From Bacteroidales bacterium (GTDB lineage: Bacteria > Bacteroidota > Bacteroidia > Bacteroidales > Marinilabiliaceae), in the NCBI GenBank assembly GCA_900766825.1, contig CAAFWU010000067.1:46381-110380 (forward strand): 64,000 nt of DNA, in the 5' to 3' direction. Made by a program: the position numbers and the translations under genes. Below are positions 35,266 to 43,487 of the stretch, in pieces; the stretch's first letter is position 1; every line of letters starts with the position of its first letter. The notes beneath the pieces were generated by a model. It saw nothing but the letters and a program-made list of their open reading frames with translations, ran no database searches and had not been told where the DNA came from.

Positions 35266-35380
35266 TTACTTGCCTTTACCTCCTGCGGGGGCATTGCCTC
35301 TGCCACCTCCAAGACGGATTGCCTGTCGTGCTTGGCCAATTAGGATTTTGGCTACCGTCATTGTTGGAACTTTTTCCCAT
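35266..35380 (-). pseudogene. Small Asn/Pro/Gly-rich protein with an apparent one-base frameshift
   Basis: From the ATG at 35380 the frame reads MGKSSNNDGSQNPNWPSTTG then NPS, after which it becomes Trp/Arg-rich and stops at 35276 (34 residues). If one base is skipped after NPS, the reading continues GGGRGNAPAGGKGK and stops at 35266, giving a 37-residue product. Small proteins of exactly this style are ones I associate with Bacteroidales genomes. A TAATTTTG promoter element (35436-35443) and a terminator are present. It may be a frameshifted gene, a sequencing slip or two overlapping short frames. Confidence 0.5.
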
Positions 35381-35435
35381 GTGTATTATTTTAATAAAAT
35401 TAATTGAGGTATATATATTCAATAACCTCACTGGG

Positions 35436-35443
35436 CAAAATTA
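35436..35443 (-). promoter_or_regulatory. Probable -7 element for the small Gly-rich protein; note on gap 35444-35884
   Basis: The minus strand reads TAATTTTG, 56 bases upstream of the ATG at 35380. Apart from the gltB promoter and leader I see nothing in the rest of the gap to 35884. Confidence 0.4.
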
Positions 35444-35701
35444 CTAAGTGTGGTAGAGTTGCTATTCATCTTCCCCAAATAGCAGCGCATTATTCTCAAT
35501 TGTTTTTCCTTTTTATCAGTATAATTATTCATATTCCTCCCATTGCTCAGTCTTAGTTTCCCTCTTCACTATCCGCATCCTACTGACAGTTTATTACATT
35601 TTCGCTAAATCTTCTTACACTTTTCTTGCGTAATACACGTAATTTCAACCTAAACTCTGTGAAAATAGATACACTTGCTTTTAGTTTAATATCAAACTGC
35701 G

Positions 35702-35709
35702 TATTTTTG
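35702..35709 (+). promoter_or_regulatory. Probable -7 element of gltB
   Basis: TATTTTTG matches TAnnTTTG, with T-rich TTTTAG about 20 bases upstream. It would give a long leader of about 170 bases before the gltB start. Confidence 0.5.
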
Positions 35710-35775
35710 TAACGTTTCAAAAGCAAAGAGTTGCAAGCGCTGGCATTTCGTTGCTTTCAAAACATAAGGCAATAA

Positions 35776-35858
35776 AAAACCATTTACCCCCTATAAAATT
35801 GAGGTACTACTCCAATTTATTCACTTCTATGCGAAGGACACATGGTTTTATGGGGGGT
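35776..35858 (+). promoter_or_regulatory. Structured gltB leader with competing stems
   Basis: The segment 35786-35798 (ACCCCCTATAAAA) pairs over 13 bases with 35846-35858 (one G-U). The preceding AAACCAT pairs with ATGGTTT (35842-35848), which overlaps the first partner, so the two stems exclude each other or form a pseudoknot. AATTG/CAATT (about 35797-35816) is a third option. The region ends 27 bases before the ATG. Control of glutamate synthase by it is inference. Confidence 0.45.
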
Positions 35859-35884
35859 GGAACAACAACAAAAGGTTATCGACA

Positions 35885-38800
35885 ATGACACAGAGACGAC
35901 TTCCCGAGGCTCAAGGTCTCTACGATCCAGCCAACGAGCATGACGCGTGCGGTGTCGGCTTCGTGGCCAACATCAAGGGCGAGAAGACCAACGACATAAT
36001 CAGGCGCGGACTTCAGGTGAACGTCAACATGACTCACCGCGGTGCCGAGGGAGCTGACAACAAGAGTGGCGACGGTGCTGGCATCCTTATACAGATGCCT
36101 CATGAGTTCTTTAAGAGCGTGATGCCCGAGTTGCCCGACGCTGGCAAGTATGCTTCCGGTCTTATTTTCCTCCCCAAGAACGAAGCTGCAGCTCAAAAGT
36201 GCATAGAGACACTCGACCACTTTATTCAGGCTGAGGGCCTCGAGACCATTGGCTACCGCAATGTGCCCGTAGACAGCAGTTGCGTGGGTGAGATTGCTCT
36301 TCGCAACGAGCCCAAAATAATGCAGGTCTTTATCCGAAACCATGGCGAAGAGACCGATAAGTTCGAACGCAAACTCTACCTCATCCGCAAGCAAGCTGAG
36401 ATTCGCGTTCGCAACAGCAACATAATCGACAAAGAGTCCTATTATGTGGTCTCTCTCTCCAGCCGCACCTTTATCTACAAAGGTATGCTCACTCCTAAGC
36501 AGTTAGGTGAGTACTTCCTGGACCTTAAAGACCCCAAAATGAAGAGTGCCATTGCTGTTGTGCACTCTCGTTTCTCAACCAATACCTTCCCTACTTGGGA
36601 CCTCGCTCAGCCTTTCCGTATGTTGGCCCACAACGGTGAGATCAACACCATCCGAGGCAACCGCCTCTGGATGCAGGCTCGCGAAGGCATTCTCCAGAGC
36701 GACCTCTTTGGCGACGACCTTAAGAAGGTTTTCCCAATTGTGGAGCCCAACATGAGTGACTCGGCTTCGTTCGACAACGTATTCGAGTTCCTCTGCCAAG
36801 CCGGTCGCACCATGCCTCAGGCTCTCACTATGATGGTGCCCGAGAGCTGGAATAGCAAAAACCCCATCCCCGACAGCCTCAAGGCTTACTATGAGTATCA
36901 CTCCACCATCATGGAGCCATGGGATGGTCCCGCAGCCCTCGTATTCACCGATGGCCGCTACGTTGGTGGCACTCTGGACCGCAACGGTCTGCGTCCCAGC
37001 CGCTACGTCATTACCAAAAACGACATGATTGTTATGGGTTCCGAGGTCGGTGTGCAGATCTTTGAACCTGAAGAGATTAAAGAAAAAGGTCGTCTTCGTC
37101 CTGGCAAACTCCTCTTGGTCGACACCCAGTTGGGCACCATTATTCCCAACGACGAGGCCAAGATGCAGATTGCTCGTATGCACCCCTACGAGAACTGGTT
37201 GCGCAACAACCGCTTCAGCCTCGATGACATCAAGGCGGAGCTCAAAGCCCCAGAAGATGTGGTGCCCGACGACAAGTTCGAGACCTTCAAAAAAGTCTTT
37301 GGTTACAATAAAGAGGACTTCAATGTGACCATTGCCCCAATGGCCAACACTGGCAACGAGCCCGCCAGCTCTATGGGTAACGACACCCCAACGGCTGCCT
37401 TCAGCGAGAAGCCTCAGAACCTCTTCCAATATTTCCGTCAGACATTTGCTCAGGTAACCAACCCCCCTATCGACTCCATCCGCGAGGGTTTGGTAATGAG
37501 TCTGACCCACTACATTGGCTCCATAATGGGTAACCTCTTGGCCGAGGAGCCCCTTCAGTGCCGTTGCCTTAAGTTCGATAGCCCACTGGTTAGCAACACC
37601 GATTTGGCTAAGATTAAGGACGGCAAGGCCAGCAAGTTTACCCACGTTACCATTCCTATGCTCTTCCCCGTTGGCTCGGGTGGCATAGGTCTGCAGAACG
37701 CTCTCCAGAACATGTGCCGTTTGGCCGAGGAGGCTGTGGATGCTAAGAAGAACTATATCATCCTCTCGGACGCTGGCGTTAGCGAAGACATGGCTCCTGT
37801 GCCATCGCTCTTGGCTGTGGCCACCGTTCACCACCACCTTATTCGTGCCAAGAAGCGCATGCAGGTGGGCATCATTGTGGAGACGGGCGACGCTCGTGAG
37901 GTTATGCACTTTGCCCTCCTCTTGGGCTACGGTGCCTCCATCATCAACCCCTATGTCTGCTTTGCCAGCATAGCCCACATGGTTCGCGAGGGTAAGATAT
38001 CTACCGACTACATTACCGCCCGCGACAACTTTATCCACGCTGTGGACAAGGGCATCCTCAAGATAATGAGTAAGATGGGCATCTCCACCCTGCTCAGCTA
38101 TCATGGTGCACAGCAGTTCGAGGCCATTGGTTTGTCTCAGGAGGTCATCAACACCAGTTTTGTTGGCACCCCCAGCAAGATTGGCGGTCTGGGCTTCGAC
38201 GAATTGGCAAAGGAGGCCGAGATGTTCCACCAAAGGGCCTATGCTCCCAAGGAGTTTGGCTCGAGCGACGTCTTCGACATCGACGGTCGTTTTGCCTACC
38301 GTAAGTATGGCGAGCGCCACGGTTGGAACCCCGACTCTATTGCATTGCTCCAGTGGGCAACGAGCCAAAACGACTACGCTAAGTTCAAGGAGTTCTCGGC
38401 ACGTGTCAATGCGGACAATGCCTCACCTCTCTTCATCCGCGGTTTCCTCAAACTCAAAGAGGGTCAGCCCATCGACTTGAGCGAGGTTGAGAGCGAGGAG
38501 GAGATTATGAAACGCTTTGTTACTGGTGCCATGAGTTTTGGCGCCATCAGCAAAGAGGCTCACGAAGCCATGGCCATTGCCATGAACAGCATCGGTGGCA
38601 GAAGCAACACTGGTGAGGGTGGCGAGGATGCCGAGCGTTTCAAGACAAATATGCGAAGCTCAATCAAACAGATTGCTTCGGGTCGTTTCGGCGTCACGAA
38701 CAACTATCTGGTTAATGCCGACGAGCTTCAGATTAAGATTGCCCAGGGTGCTAAGCCTGGTGAGGGTGGTCAGTTGCCTGGTTTCAAGGTCAATAGCATC

Positions 38801-40420
38801 ATTGCTAAGATGCGTAACAGTACCCCTGGCATCACTCTTATCTCGCCCCCACCCCACCACGATATCTACTCTATCGAGGATCTCAAGCAGCTCATTTTCG
38901 ACCTTAAGTGTACCAACCCTCATGCCAAGATTAGTGTGAAACTTGTGTCGGAGAGCGGTGTGGGCACCATTGCTGCCGGTGTGGCCAAAGCTAAGGCCGA
39001 CCTCATCGTTATCTCGGGTGCCGAGGGTGGTACAGGTGCCAGCCCTGCCAGCTCAATAAAATATGCGGGCATGCCCGTGGAGATTGGTTTGGCCGAGACC
39101 CAGCAGACCTTGGTTATGAACAACTTGCGTGGTCGTGTCAAGATCCAGACCGATGGTCAGCTCAAGAACGGTATGGACGTTGTCAAGATGGCTTGCCTAG
39201 GTGCCGAGGAGTATGGTTTTGCCACCGCAGCCCTCATTGTGCTGGGCTGTGTGATGATGCGCAAGTGCCACCTGAACACCTGTCCCACTGGCATTGCCAC
39301 TCAGGACGAGGAGCTTCGCAAGCGTTTCCGTGGCAAGAGCGATTATCTGGTCACCTACTTCCGTTTCTTGGCTCGTGAGGTTCGCGAGATTTTGGCCTCT
39401 ATTGGTGCTCGTTCGCTCAACGACATCATTGGTCGTTCGGACCTCTTGGAGCAAGACAAGACTGTGGGCAACTGGAAGACTCAGGGCATCGACACAAGCC
39501 GCATCACTTACTTCCAGGAGGCAGGCAAACGCTTTGCCATCTACAACACCATGGAGCAAGACCATGAGATGCAAGGTCTCATGGACTACGACCTCATCTC
39601 ACAGAGCGAGGCTGCTCTGCAGTATGGTCAGAAGGTGTGGATTAGCAAAGACATCAACAATGTGGACCGCACCGTGGGAGCCATGCTCTCGGGCGAGATA
39701 AGTAAACTCTACGGCGAGAAGGGTCTGCCCGAGGACACTATCAACGGCACCTTCTTTGGTTCGGCAGGTCAGAGCTTCGGTGCTTTCTTGGTTCCTGGCG
39801 TAACGTTCCGCCTCGAGGGCGAGAGCAACGACTACTTGGGCAAGGGCCTCTCTGGCGGTAAGATTATTGTGGTTCCTCCCGTGGGCAGCAAGTTTGTGCC
39901 CGAGGAGAACATCATCATAGGCAACACAGTGCTCTACGGTGCCACCAGTGGTTTTGTGAGCATACGTGGTGTGGCAGGCGAACGCTTTGCGGTGCGCAAC
40001 TCTGGTGCCACAGCTGTTGTTGAGGGCGTGGGCGACCACTGCTGCGAGTACATGACTGGTGGTCGTGTGGTGGTCATTGGCAAAACGGGTCGCAACTTTG
40101 CGGCAGGTATGAGTGGCGGCATAGCCTATGTGCTCGACGAGGATGGCGATTTCGACTTCTACTGCAACAAGGGTCTTGTGGACCTCTGCCGTTTGGAGGG
40201 TAAGGACGACATTCTGGAGCTTCAGGGCATGCTCAGCAAGCACCTCCTCTACACCAATTCGGCCAAGGCGCGTCGCATCCTATCCAACTGGAACAAGTAC
40301 GTTCACAAGTTTGTGAAAGTCATCCCATTCGAGTACAAGAAGGTGCTCGAGGAGCAGAAGCTCAAGGAGTTGGAGAAGAAGATCAAGGAGACTCAAGACG
40401 CTCCCCACCTGACCAACTAA
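35885..40420 (+). CDS. gltB: Glutamate synthase large subunit
   Basis: GltB with GltD makes two glutamates from glutamine and 2-oxoglutarate; ammonia is released at the N-terminal amidotransferase site and channelled to the FMN site. The 1511-residue protein is full length. The Ntn nucleophile is Cys22 (HDACGVGF), so the first 21 residues should be removed. Central domain motifs and the FMN domain (ISGAEGGTGASPASS) follow, then the [3Fe-4S] cysteines in CVMMRKCHLNTCPTG, and the GXGXG beta-helix near the C-terminus (GGRVVVIGKTGRNF). gltD follows after about 230 bases on the same strand. A long structured leader precedes it. Confidence 0.97.
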   Translation: MTQRRLPEAQGLYDPANEHDACGVGFVANIKGEKTNDIIRRGLQVNVNMTHRGAEGADNKSGDGAGILIQMPHEFFKSVMPELPDAGKYASGLIFLPKNEAAAQKCIETLDHFIQAEGLETIGYRNVPVDSSCVGEIALRNEPKIMQVFIRNHGEETDKFERKLYLIRKQAEIRVRNSNIIDKESYYVVSLSSRTFIYKGMLTPKQLGEYFLDLKDPKMKSAIAVVHSRFSTNTFPTWDLAQPFRMLAHNGEINTIRGNRLWMQAREGILQSDLFGDDLKKVFPIVEPNMSDSASFDNVFEFLCQAGRTMPQALTMMVPESWNSKNPIPDSLKAYYEYHSTIMEPWDGPAALVFTDGRYVGGTLDRNGLRPSRYVITKNDMIVMGSEVGVQIFEPEEIKEKGRLRPGKLLLVDTQLGTIIPNDEAKMQIARMHPYENWLRNNRFSLDDIKAELKAPEDVVPDDKFETFKKVFGYNKEDFNVTIAPMANTGNEPASSMGNDTPTAAFSEKPQNLFQYFRQTFAQVTNPPIDSIREGLVMSLTHYIGSIMGNLLAEEPLQCRCLKFDSPLVSNTDLAKIKDGKASKFTHVTIPMLFPVGSGGIGLQNALQNMCRLAEEAVDAKKNYIILSDAGVSEDMAPVPSLLAVATVHHHLIRAKKRMQVGIIVETGDAREVMHFALLLGYGASIINPYVCFASIAHMVREGKISTDYITARDNFIHAVDKGILKIMSKMGISTLLSYHGAQQFEAIGLSQEVINTSFVGTPSKIGGLGFDELAKEAEMFHQRAYAPKEFGSSDVFDIDGRFAYRKYGERHGWNPDSIALLQWATSQNDYAKFKEFSARVNADNASPLFIRGFLKLKEGQPIDLSEVESEEEIMKRFVTGAMSFGAISKEAHEAMAIAMNSIGGRSNTGEGGEDAERFKTNMRSSIKQIASGRFGVTNNYLVNADELQIKIAQGAKPGEGGQLPGFKVNSIIAKMRNSTPGITLISPPPHHDIYSIEDLKQLIFDLKCTNPHAKISVKLVSESGVGTIAAGVAKAKADLIVISGAEGGTGASPASSIKYAGMPVEIGLAETQQTLVMNNLRGRVKIQTDGQLKNGMDVVKMACLGAEEYGFATAALIVLGCVMMRKCHLNTCPTGIATQDEELRKRFRGKSDYLVTYFRFLAREVREILASIGARSLNDIIGRSDLLEQDKTVGNWKTQGIDTSRITYFQEAGKRFAIYNTMEQDHEMQGLMDYDLISQSEAALQYGQKVWISKDINNVDRTVGAMLSGEISKLYGEKGLPEDTINGTFFGSAGQSFGAFLVPGVTFRLEGESNDYLGKGLSGGKIIVVPPVGSKFVPEENIIIGNTVLYGATSGFVSIRGVAGERFAVRNSGATAVVEGVGDHCCEYMTGGRVVVIGKTGRNFAAGMSGGIAYVLDEDGDFDFYCNKGLVDLCRLEGKDDILELQGMLSKHLLYTNSAKARRILSNWNKYVHKFVKVIPFEYKKVLEEQKLKELEKKIKETQDAPHLTN

Positions 40421-40651
40421 AACCCAAACTGGTGTCTCTGGTTTACCCATCGGCTGCACTCTCTGGATTATGCCGTACGAAAAAGAGGGAGTGTTGCCGA
40501 TGGGACCAGACCCACACCCTTGGGCAAGAATCAGGATGTTATTCCACAACCACTAACTGAATGAAAATCTTAGGTTGGGTGGCACCTTCCCTTGATGCAT
40601 GATTGGCAACAACATGTTTTGGGGGTCTCCCAGCCGCGAACGAAGAAAGAT

Positions 40652-42124
40652 ATGGCAGATCCTAAAGGATATATGAAGGTGGCCCGCAAAGAAGGCGGCT
40701 ACCGACCTCTGGCCGAGCGCGTAGAGGACTACAGCGAGGTGGAGCAGACCCTCGGCGATGCCGACCGTCAGCTACAGGCCAGCCGCTGTATGGATTGTGG
40801 TGTGCCCTTCTGTCATTGGGCGTGCCCCCTTGGAAACAAAAACCCCGAGTGGCAAGATGCAGCTTGGCGTGGCGATTGGGCCATGGCCTACGACATTCTC
40901 CACTCAACCAATAACTTCCCCGAGTTCACAGGTCGCATCTGCCCCGCCCTCTGCGAGAAGAGTTGCGTTCTGGCTCAGAACGACGAGGCTGTGACATGTC
41001 GCGAGAACGAGTGCTCCATTGCTGAACATGCCTTTGCTCTGGGCATCGTTAAGCCTCGCATCCCAGCCGAGCGCACGGGCAAGAAGGTGGCCGTGATTGG
41101 TGGTGGTCCAGCTGGCATGGCTTGTGCCGATATGCTCAATCAGGCTGGCCACACTGTAACGCTCTTCGAGAAGGCTAATGCTGTGGGCGGTCTGCTCCGT
41201 TACGGTATCCCCGACTTCAAGCTCAGCAAGAAAGTTATCGACCGCCGCCTTCAGGTTATGCAGGCCGAGGGCATAACATTCAAGACTGGTGCCGAGGTGG
41301 GTGTCAACGTCAAATTGGATAAGCTCCGCAAGGAGTTCGATGCCATTGTTGTGACCATAGGTGCTGGCTTGCCCCGCGACCTCAAGGTTGAGGGTCGTGA
41401 GCTCAAGGGTGTTCACTTTGCCCTCGAGTTCCTCCAGCAGCAGAACCATGTGAACCGTGGCGAGGCTGTTAAGGATGCCGACCGCATTTTGGCCACAGGC
41501 AAACCCGTTCTGGTTATTGGTGGTGGCGATACGGGCTCCGACTGCGTGGGCACCAGCAACCGCCAGAAGGCACGTTCGGTCATGCAGATCGAGATTATGC
41601 CAAAGCCCAGCGAGACCCGTTTGCCCAACAACCCATGGCCCTACTGGCCCAATGTGCTACGCACGTCCAGCAGCCACAAGGAGGGTTGCGACCGCCGTTG
41701 GTGTCTGAGCACCAAGCGTTTCATTGGCGAGAACGGTCAGGTTAAGAAGGTTGAGCTTGTTGAGGTGGAATGGAAGAAGGGCGACGACGGCCGTTGGCAG
41801 ATGACCGAGAAGCCCGAGACCACCTTCACAGTAGACGCCGAACTTGTGTTGCTCTGCATGGGCTTCCTCTCCCCTGTTCACGAGGGTCTCGTAAACGAGT
41901 TGGGAGTTGAGCTCGATGCTCGCGGCAATATTAAGGTCGACGCCTCGGGCATGACCAGTGTGCCAGGTGTCTTTGCCGCAGGCGATGCAGCCACTGGAGC
42001 CAGCTTGGTTGTAAGGGCCATTGCTCGTGGTCGTGAGACAGCTCGTGGTGTTCACGAATGGCTCAAGGCTCAGGCATCCGAAAGAAGTAAGTATCCTAAC
42101 CCGGAACCACGGGAGAGACTATAA
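40652..42124 (+). CDS. gltD: Glutamate synthase small subunit
   Basis: GltD carries FAD and [4Fe-4S] clusters and passes electrons from NAD(P)H to GltB. From the ATG at 40652 the protein begins MADPKGYMKVARKEGG and has 490 residues, as expected. The N-terminal ferredoxin-like part has CMDCGVPFCHWACPLGN and GRICPALCEKSCV. FAD binding is VAVIGGGPAGMACAD, NAD(P) binding is VLVIGGGDTGSDC, and GVFAAGDAATGASLVV is the second FAD contact. The frame extends 20 codons upstream to a TTG; that part is not conserved. A strong terminator follows at 42154. Confidence 0.96.
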   Translation: MADPKGYMKVARKEGGYRPLAERVEDYSEVEQTLGDADRQLQASRCMDCGVPFCHWACPLGNKNPEWQDAAWRGDWAMAYDILHSTNNFPEFTGRICPALCEKSCVLAQNDEAVTCRENECSIAEHAFALGIVKPRIPAERTGKKVAVIGGGPAGMACADMLNQAGHTVTLFEKANAVGGLLRYGIPDFKLSKKVIDRRLQVMQAEGITFKTGAEVGVNVKLDKLRKEFDAIVVTIGAGLPRDLKVEGRELKGVHFALEFLQQQNHVNRGEAVKDADRILATGKPVLVIGGGDTGSDCVGTSNRQKARSVMQIEIMPKPSETRLPNNPWPYWPNVLRTSSSHKEGCDRRWCLSTKRFIGENGQVKKVELVEVEWKKGDDGRWQMTEKPETTFTVDAELVLLCMGFLSPVHEGLVNELGVELDARGNIKVDASGMTSVPGVFAAGDAATGASLVVRAIARGRETARGVHEWLKAQASERSKYPNPEPRERL

Positions 42125-42153
42125 TCTCTGTCAGTCTGGTTTTTTATTGTCAG

Positions 42154-42192
42154 CCCTCTGTTAGACGCTCGGAGTTCTAACAGAGGGTTTTT
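42154..42192 (+). terminator. Intrinsic terminator of gltBD
   Basis: CCCTCTGTTAGA (42154-42165) pairs with TCTAACAGAGGG (42176-42187), followed by T5. Confidence 0.9.
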
Positions 42193-42221
42193 CTGTGCGT
42201 ATACATTACTTATTTTTTGAG

Positions 42222-42376
42222 ATTCAGCAAGCAGTGGTTGCTAATTTGGTGGTTATTGAATTCAGCAAGCAGTGGTTGCTAATTCTGGTGTTTATTGAAT
42301 TTAGCAGGCGGTGGTTGTTAAAACTGGTGGTTGTTTAATTCAGCAAGCAGTGGTTGCTAAATCTGATGTGGTGGCG
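42222..42376. repeat. Four tandem repeats of about 39 bp with an internal palindrome
   Basis: Units begin at 42222, 42260, 42299 and 42338. Each starts ATTCAGCAAGCAGTGG (ATTTAGCAGGCGGTGG in unit 3) and contains AGCAA...TTGCT, which can form a hairpin; unit 3 has paired changes that partly keep it. The spacer carries TGGTG and TTATTGA or TTGTTTA. It follows the gltBD terminator and precedes the end of small-RNA copy C. No coding capacity is evident. Confidence 0.85.
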
Positions 42377-42382
42377 AACAAT

Positions 42383-42546
42383 AAAAAAAACAGCACCCTG
42401 ATTTTCAAGATGCTGTTGTCTATTGATAATCTAAAGCAAACATGAAAAGCAGAAGCCGTTGCTGCTGCTTGGGCGCTCCGTCGCGGTTTGCCCCTTACTA
42501 TAAACCTCTAAATGCATATCTAACTATGTGTAACTGCTCTAAGGTT
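42383..42546 (-). ncRNA. Repeated small RNA family, copy C
   Basis: A roughly 164 nt RNA on the minus strand. The -7 element TATATTTG is at 42560-42553. The GAGGTTTA segment follows, then hairpin 1 with GGGC/GCCC (42490-42493 with 42471-42474) and CCG/CGG inside. Hairpin 2 has AGCA/TGCT and GC/GC around the AACG loop (42448-42466). The tail is CATGTTTGCTTTAGATTAT, shared with copy E and not with A, B, D. The terminator is AACAGCA/TGCTGTT (42390-42417) with T8. It is convergent with gltBD. Confidence 0.78.
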
Positions 42547-42784
42547 ACAATGCAAATATATGTAGGTTATCGTAGGCAGAAAAATTTATTCATCACAGGG
42601 GCGGATTTAATCAATTAACGTCGTCTGCGTCCTATCAACCGTTGATATGCATCAACAAAGTAAAGCCTTTTAAATACAATTACAATGGTGGGGAATGATG
42701 GACAGATAGGTTAAGCAAAGCGATAGTTTGTAAGAGACGCCCCGTCATGATGTCGGAAGTTAGGTATCGTAAATGAGCCCTATA

Positions 42785-42950
42785 GAAAAACAAAAGAGCA
42801 CCGCTCAGAGAATTCTGAGCGGTGCCTCTTTTGCATTGAGAAAATCACAATCAAACAGAGCTGGACCGTTGTCCATGCCCTGGGTTCACCGTCGCGGCTA
42901 ACCCAAAACTAAAAACCTCCATTATGAAAAACTATCACTTTCTTCTGTTG
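42785..42950 (-). ncRNA. Repeated small RNA family, copy D
   Basis: A roughly 166 nt RNA on the minus strand, tandem with copy C. The -7 element TATCTTTG is at 42964-42957. GGAGGTTTTTAG follows, then hairpin 1 GGGTT/AACCC (42900-42904 with 42882-42886) with CCG/CGG inside. Hairpin 2 is TGGAC/GTCCA around AACG, extended by AGGGC/GCTCT across a one-base bulge (42857-42881). The tail is GATTGTGATTTTCTCA. The terminator is a 12 bp stem (42798-42825) with T run. One G-U pair in hairpin 2 is only possible in the minus-strand RNA. Confidence 0.8.
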
Positions 42951-42964
42951 ACATAACAAAGATA

Positions 42965-43487
42965 AGACTTCTACCCTTTTCTAAAAAATTAAATTCAACA
43001 ATTGGGCTCTGTAGTTCAACAAAAAGACAACTTTCAAGACAATCACGAAAATTTTATCGACAAAACGGCAACTGCCATTTTCTTATTCATTGAATTACAG
43101 AACAAAAGAGTGGCATTATAGGATAATTGTTCGTGCTCATTAAGTTTCGAATTTGGGCTGTAGCTTCAATTTGGGGATGACATATTGGTCTGCTTGCGTT
43201 GGCAAAAGCAGGCTATTGGGACAAAGCATGTAACTATCATGTAACTGGAGGTGCAGTTTTAGGAATGCCGCTTTTTGAAATCGATTGAAAATGAATTAAT
43301 TGGATTTTTCTGACTATGTAACTGGCATGTAACTGAGGTTAGTAATGGAATAGTGTATAGGACTTGAAGGAGTTCAGTTTTTCCATAAAGCCACGTAAAA
43401 GTTGTGTAACCTGATTTCTTTTTCTAAATTTTGTAGTTGATTTGATAGTTTACTGTTTTTGATAACCCAAGTCTGATTACAGAACTG
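42965..43487. other. Gene-free stretch upstream of the AlbA_2 gene
   Basis: These 520 AT-rich bases lack a supported gene or RNA. GTAACTGGCATGTAACTGAGG-like words recur (ATGTAACT at about 43229, 43242 and 43328), which may be spaced operator-like repeats ahead of the regulator gene, but the evidence is thin. No good TAnnTTTG is obvious. Confidence 0.3.

Noticed and set aside
36575..38368. Very long minus-strand frame opposite gltB
   Set aside because: It is the mirror of the highly biased gltB codons; the plus strand encodes a textbook glutamate synthase.
42222..42376. CRISPR array
   Set aside because: The units are directly abutting near-identical 39-mers with no variable spacers and no cas genes in the window.
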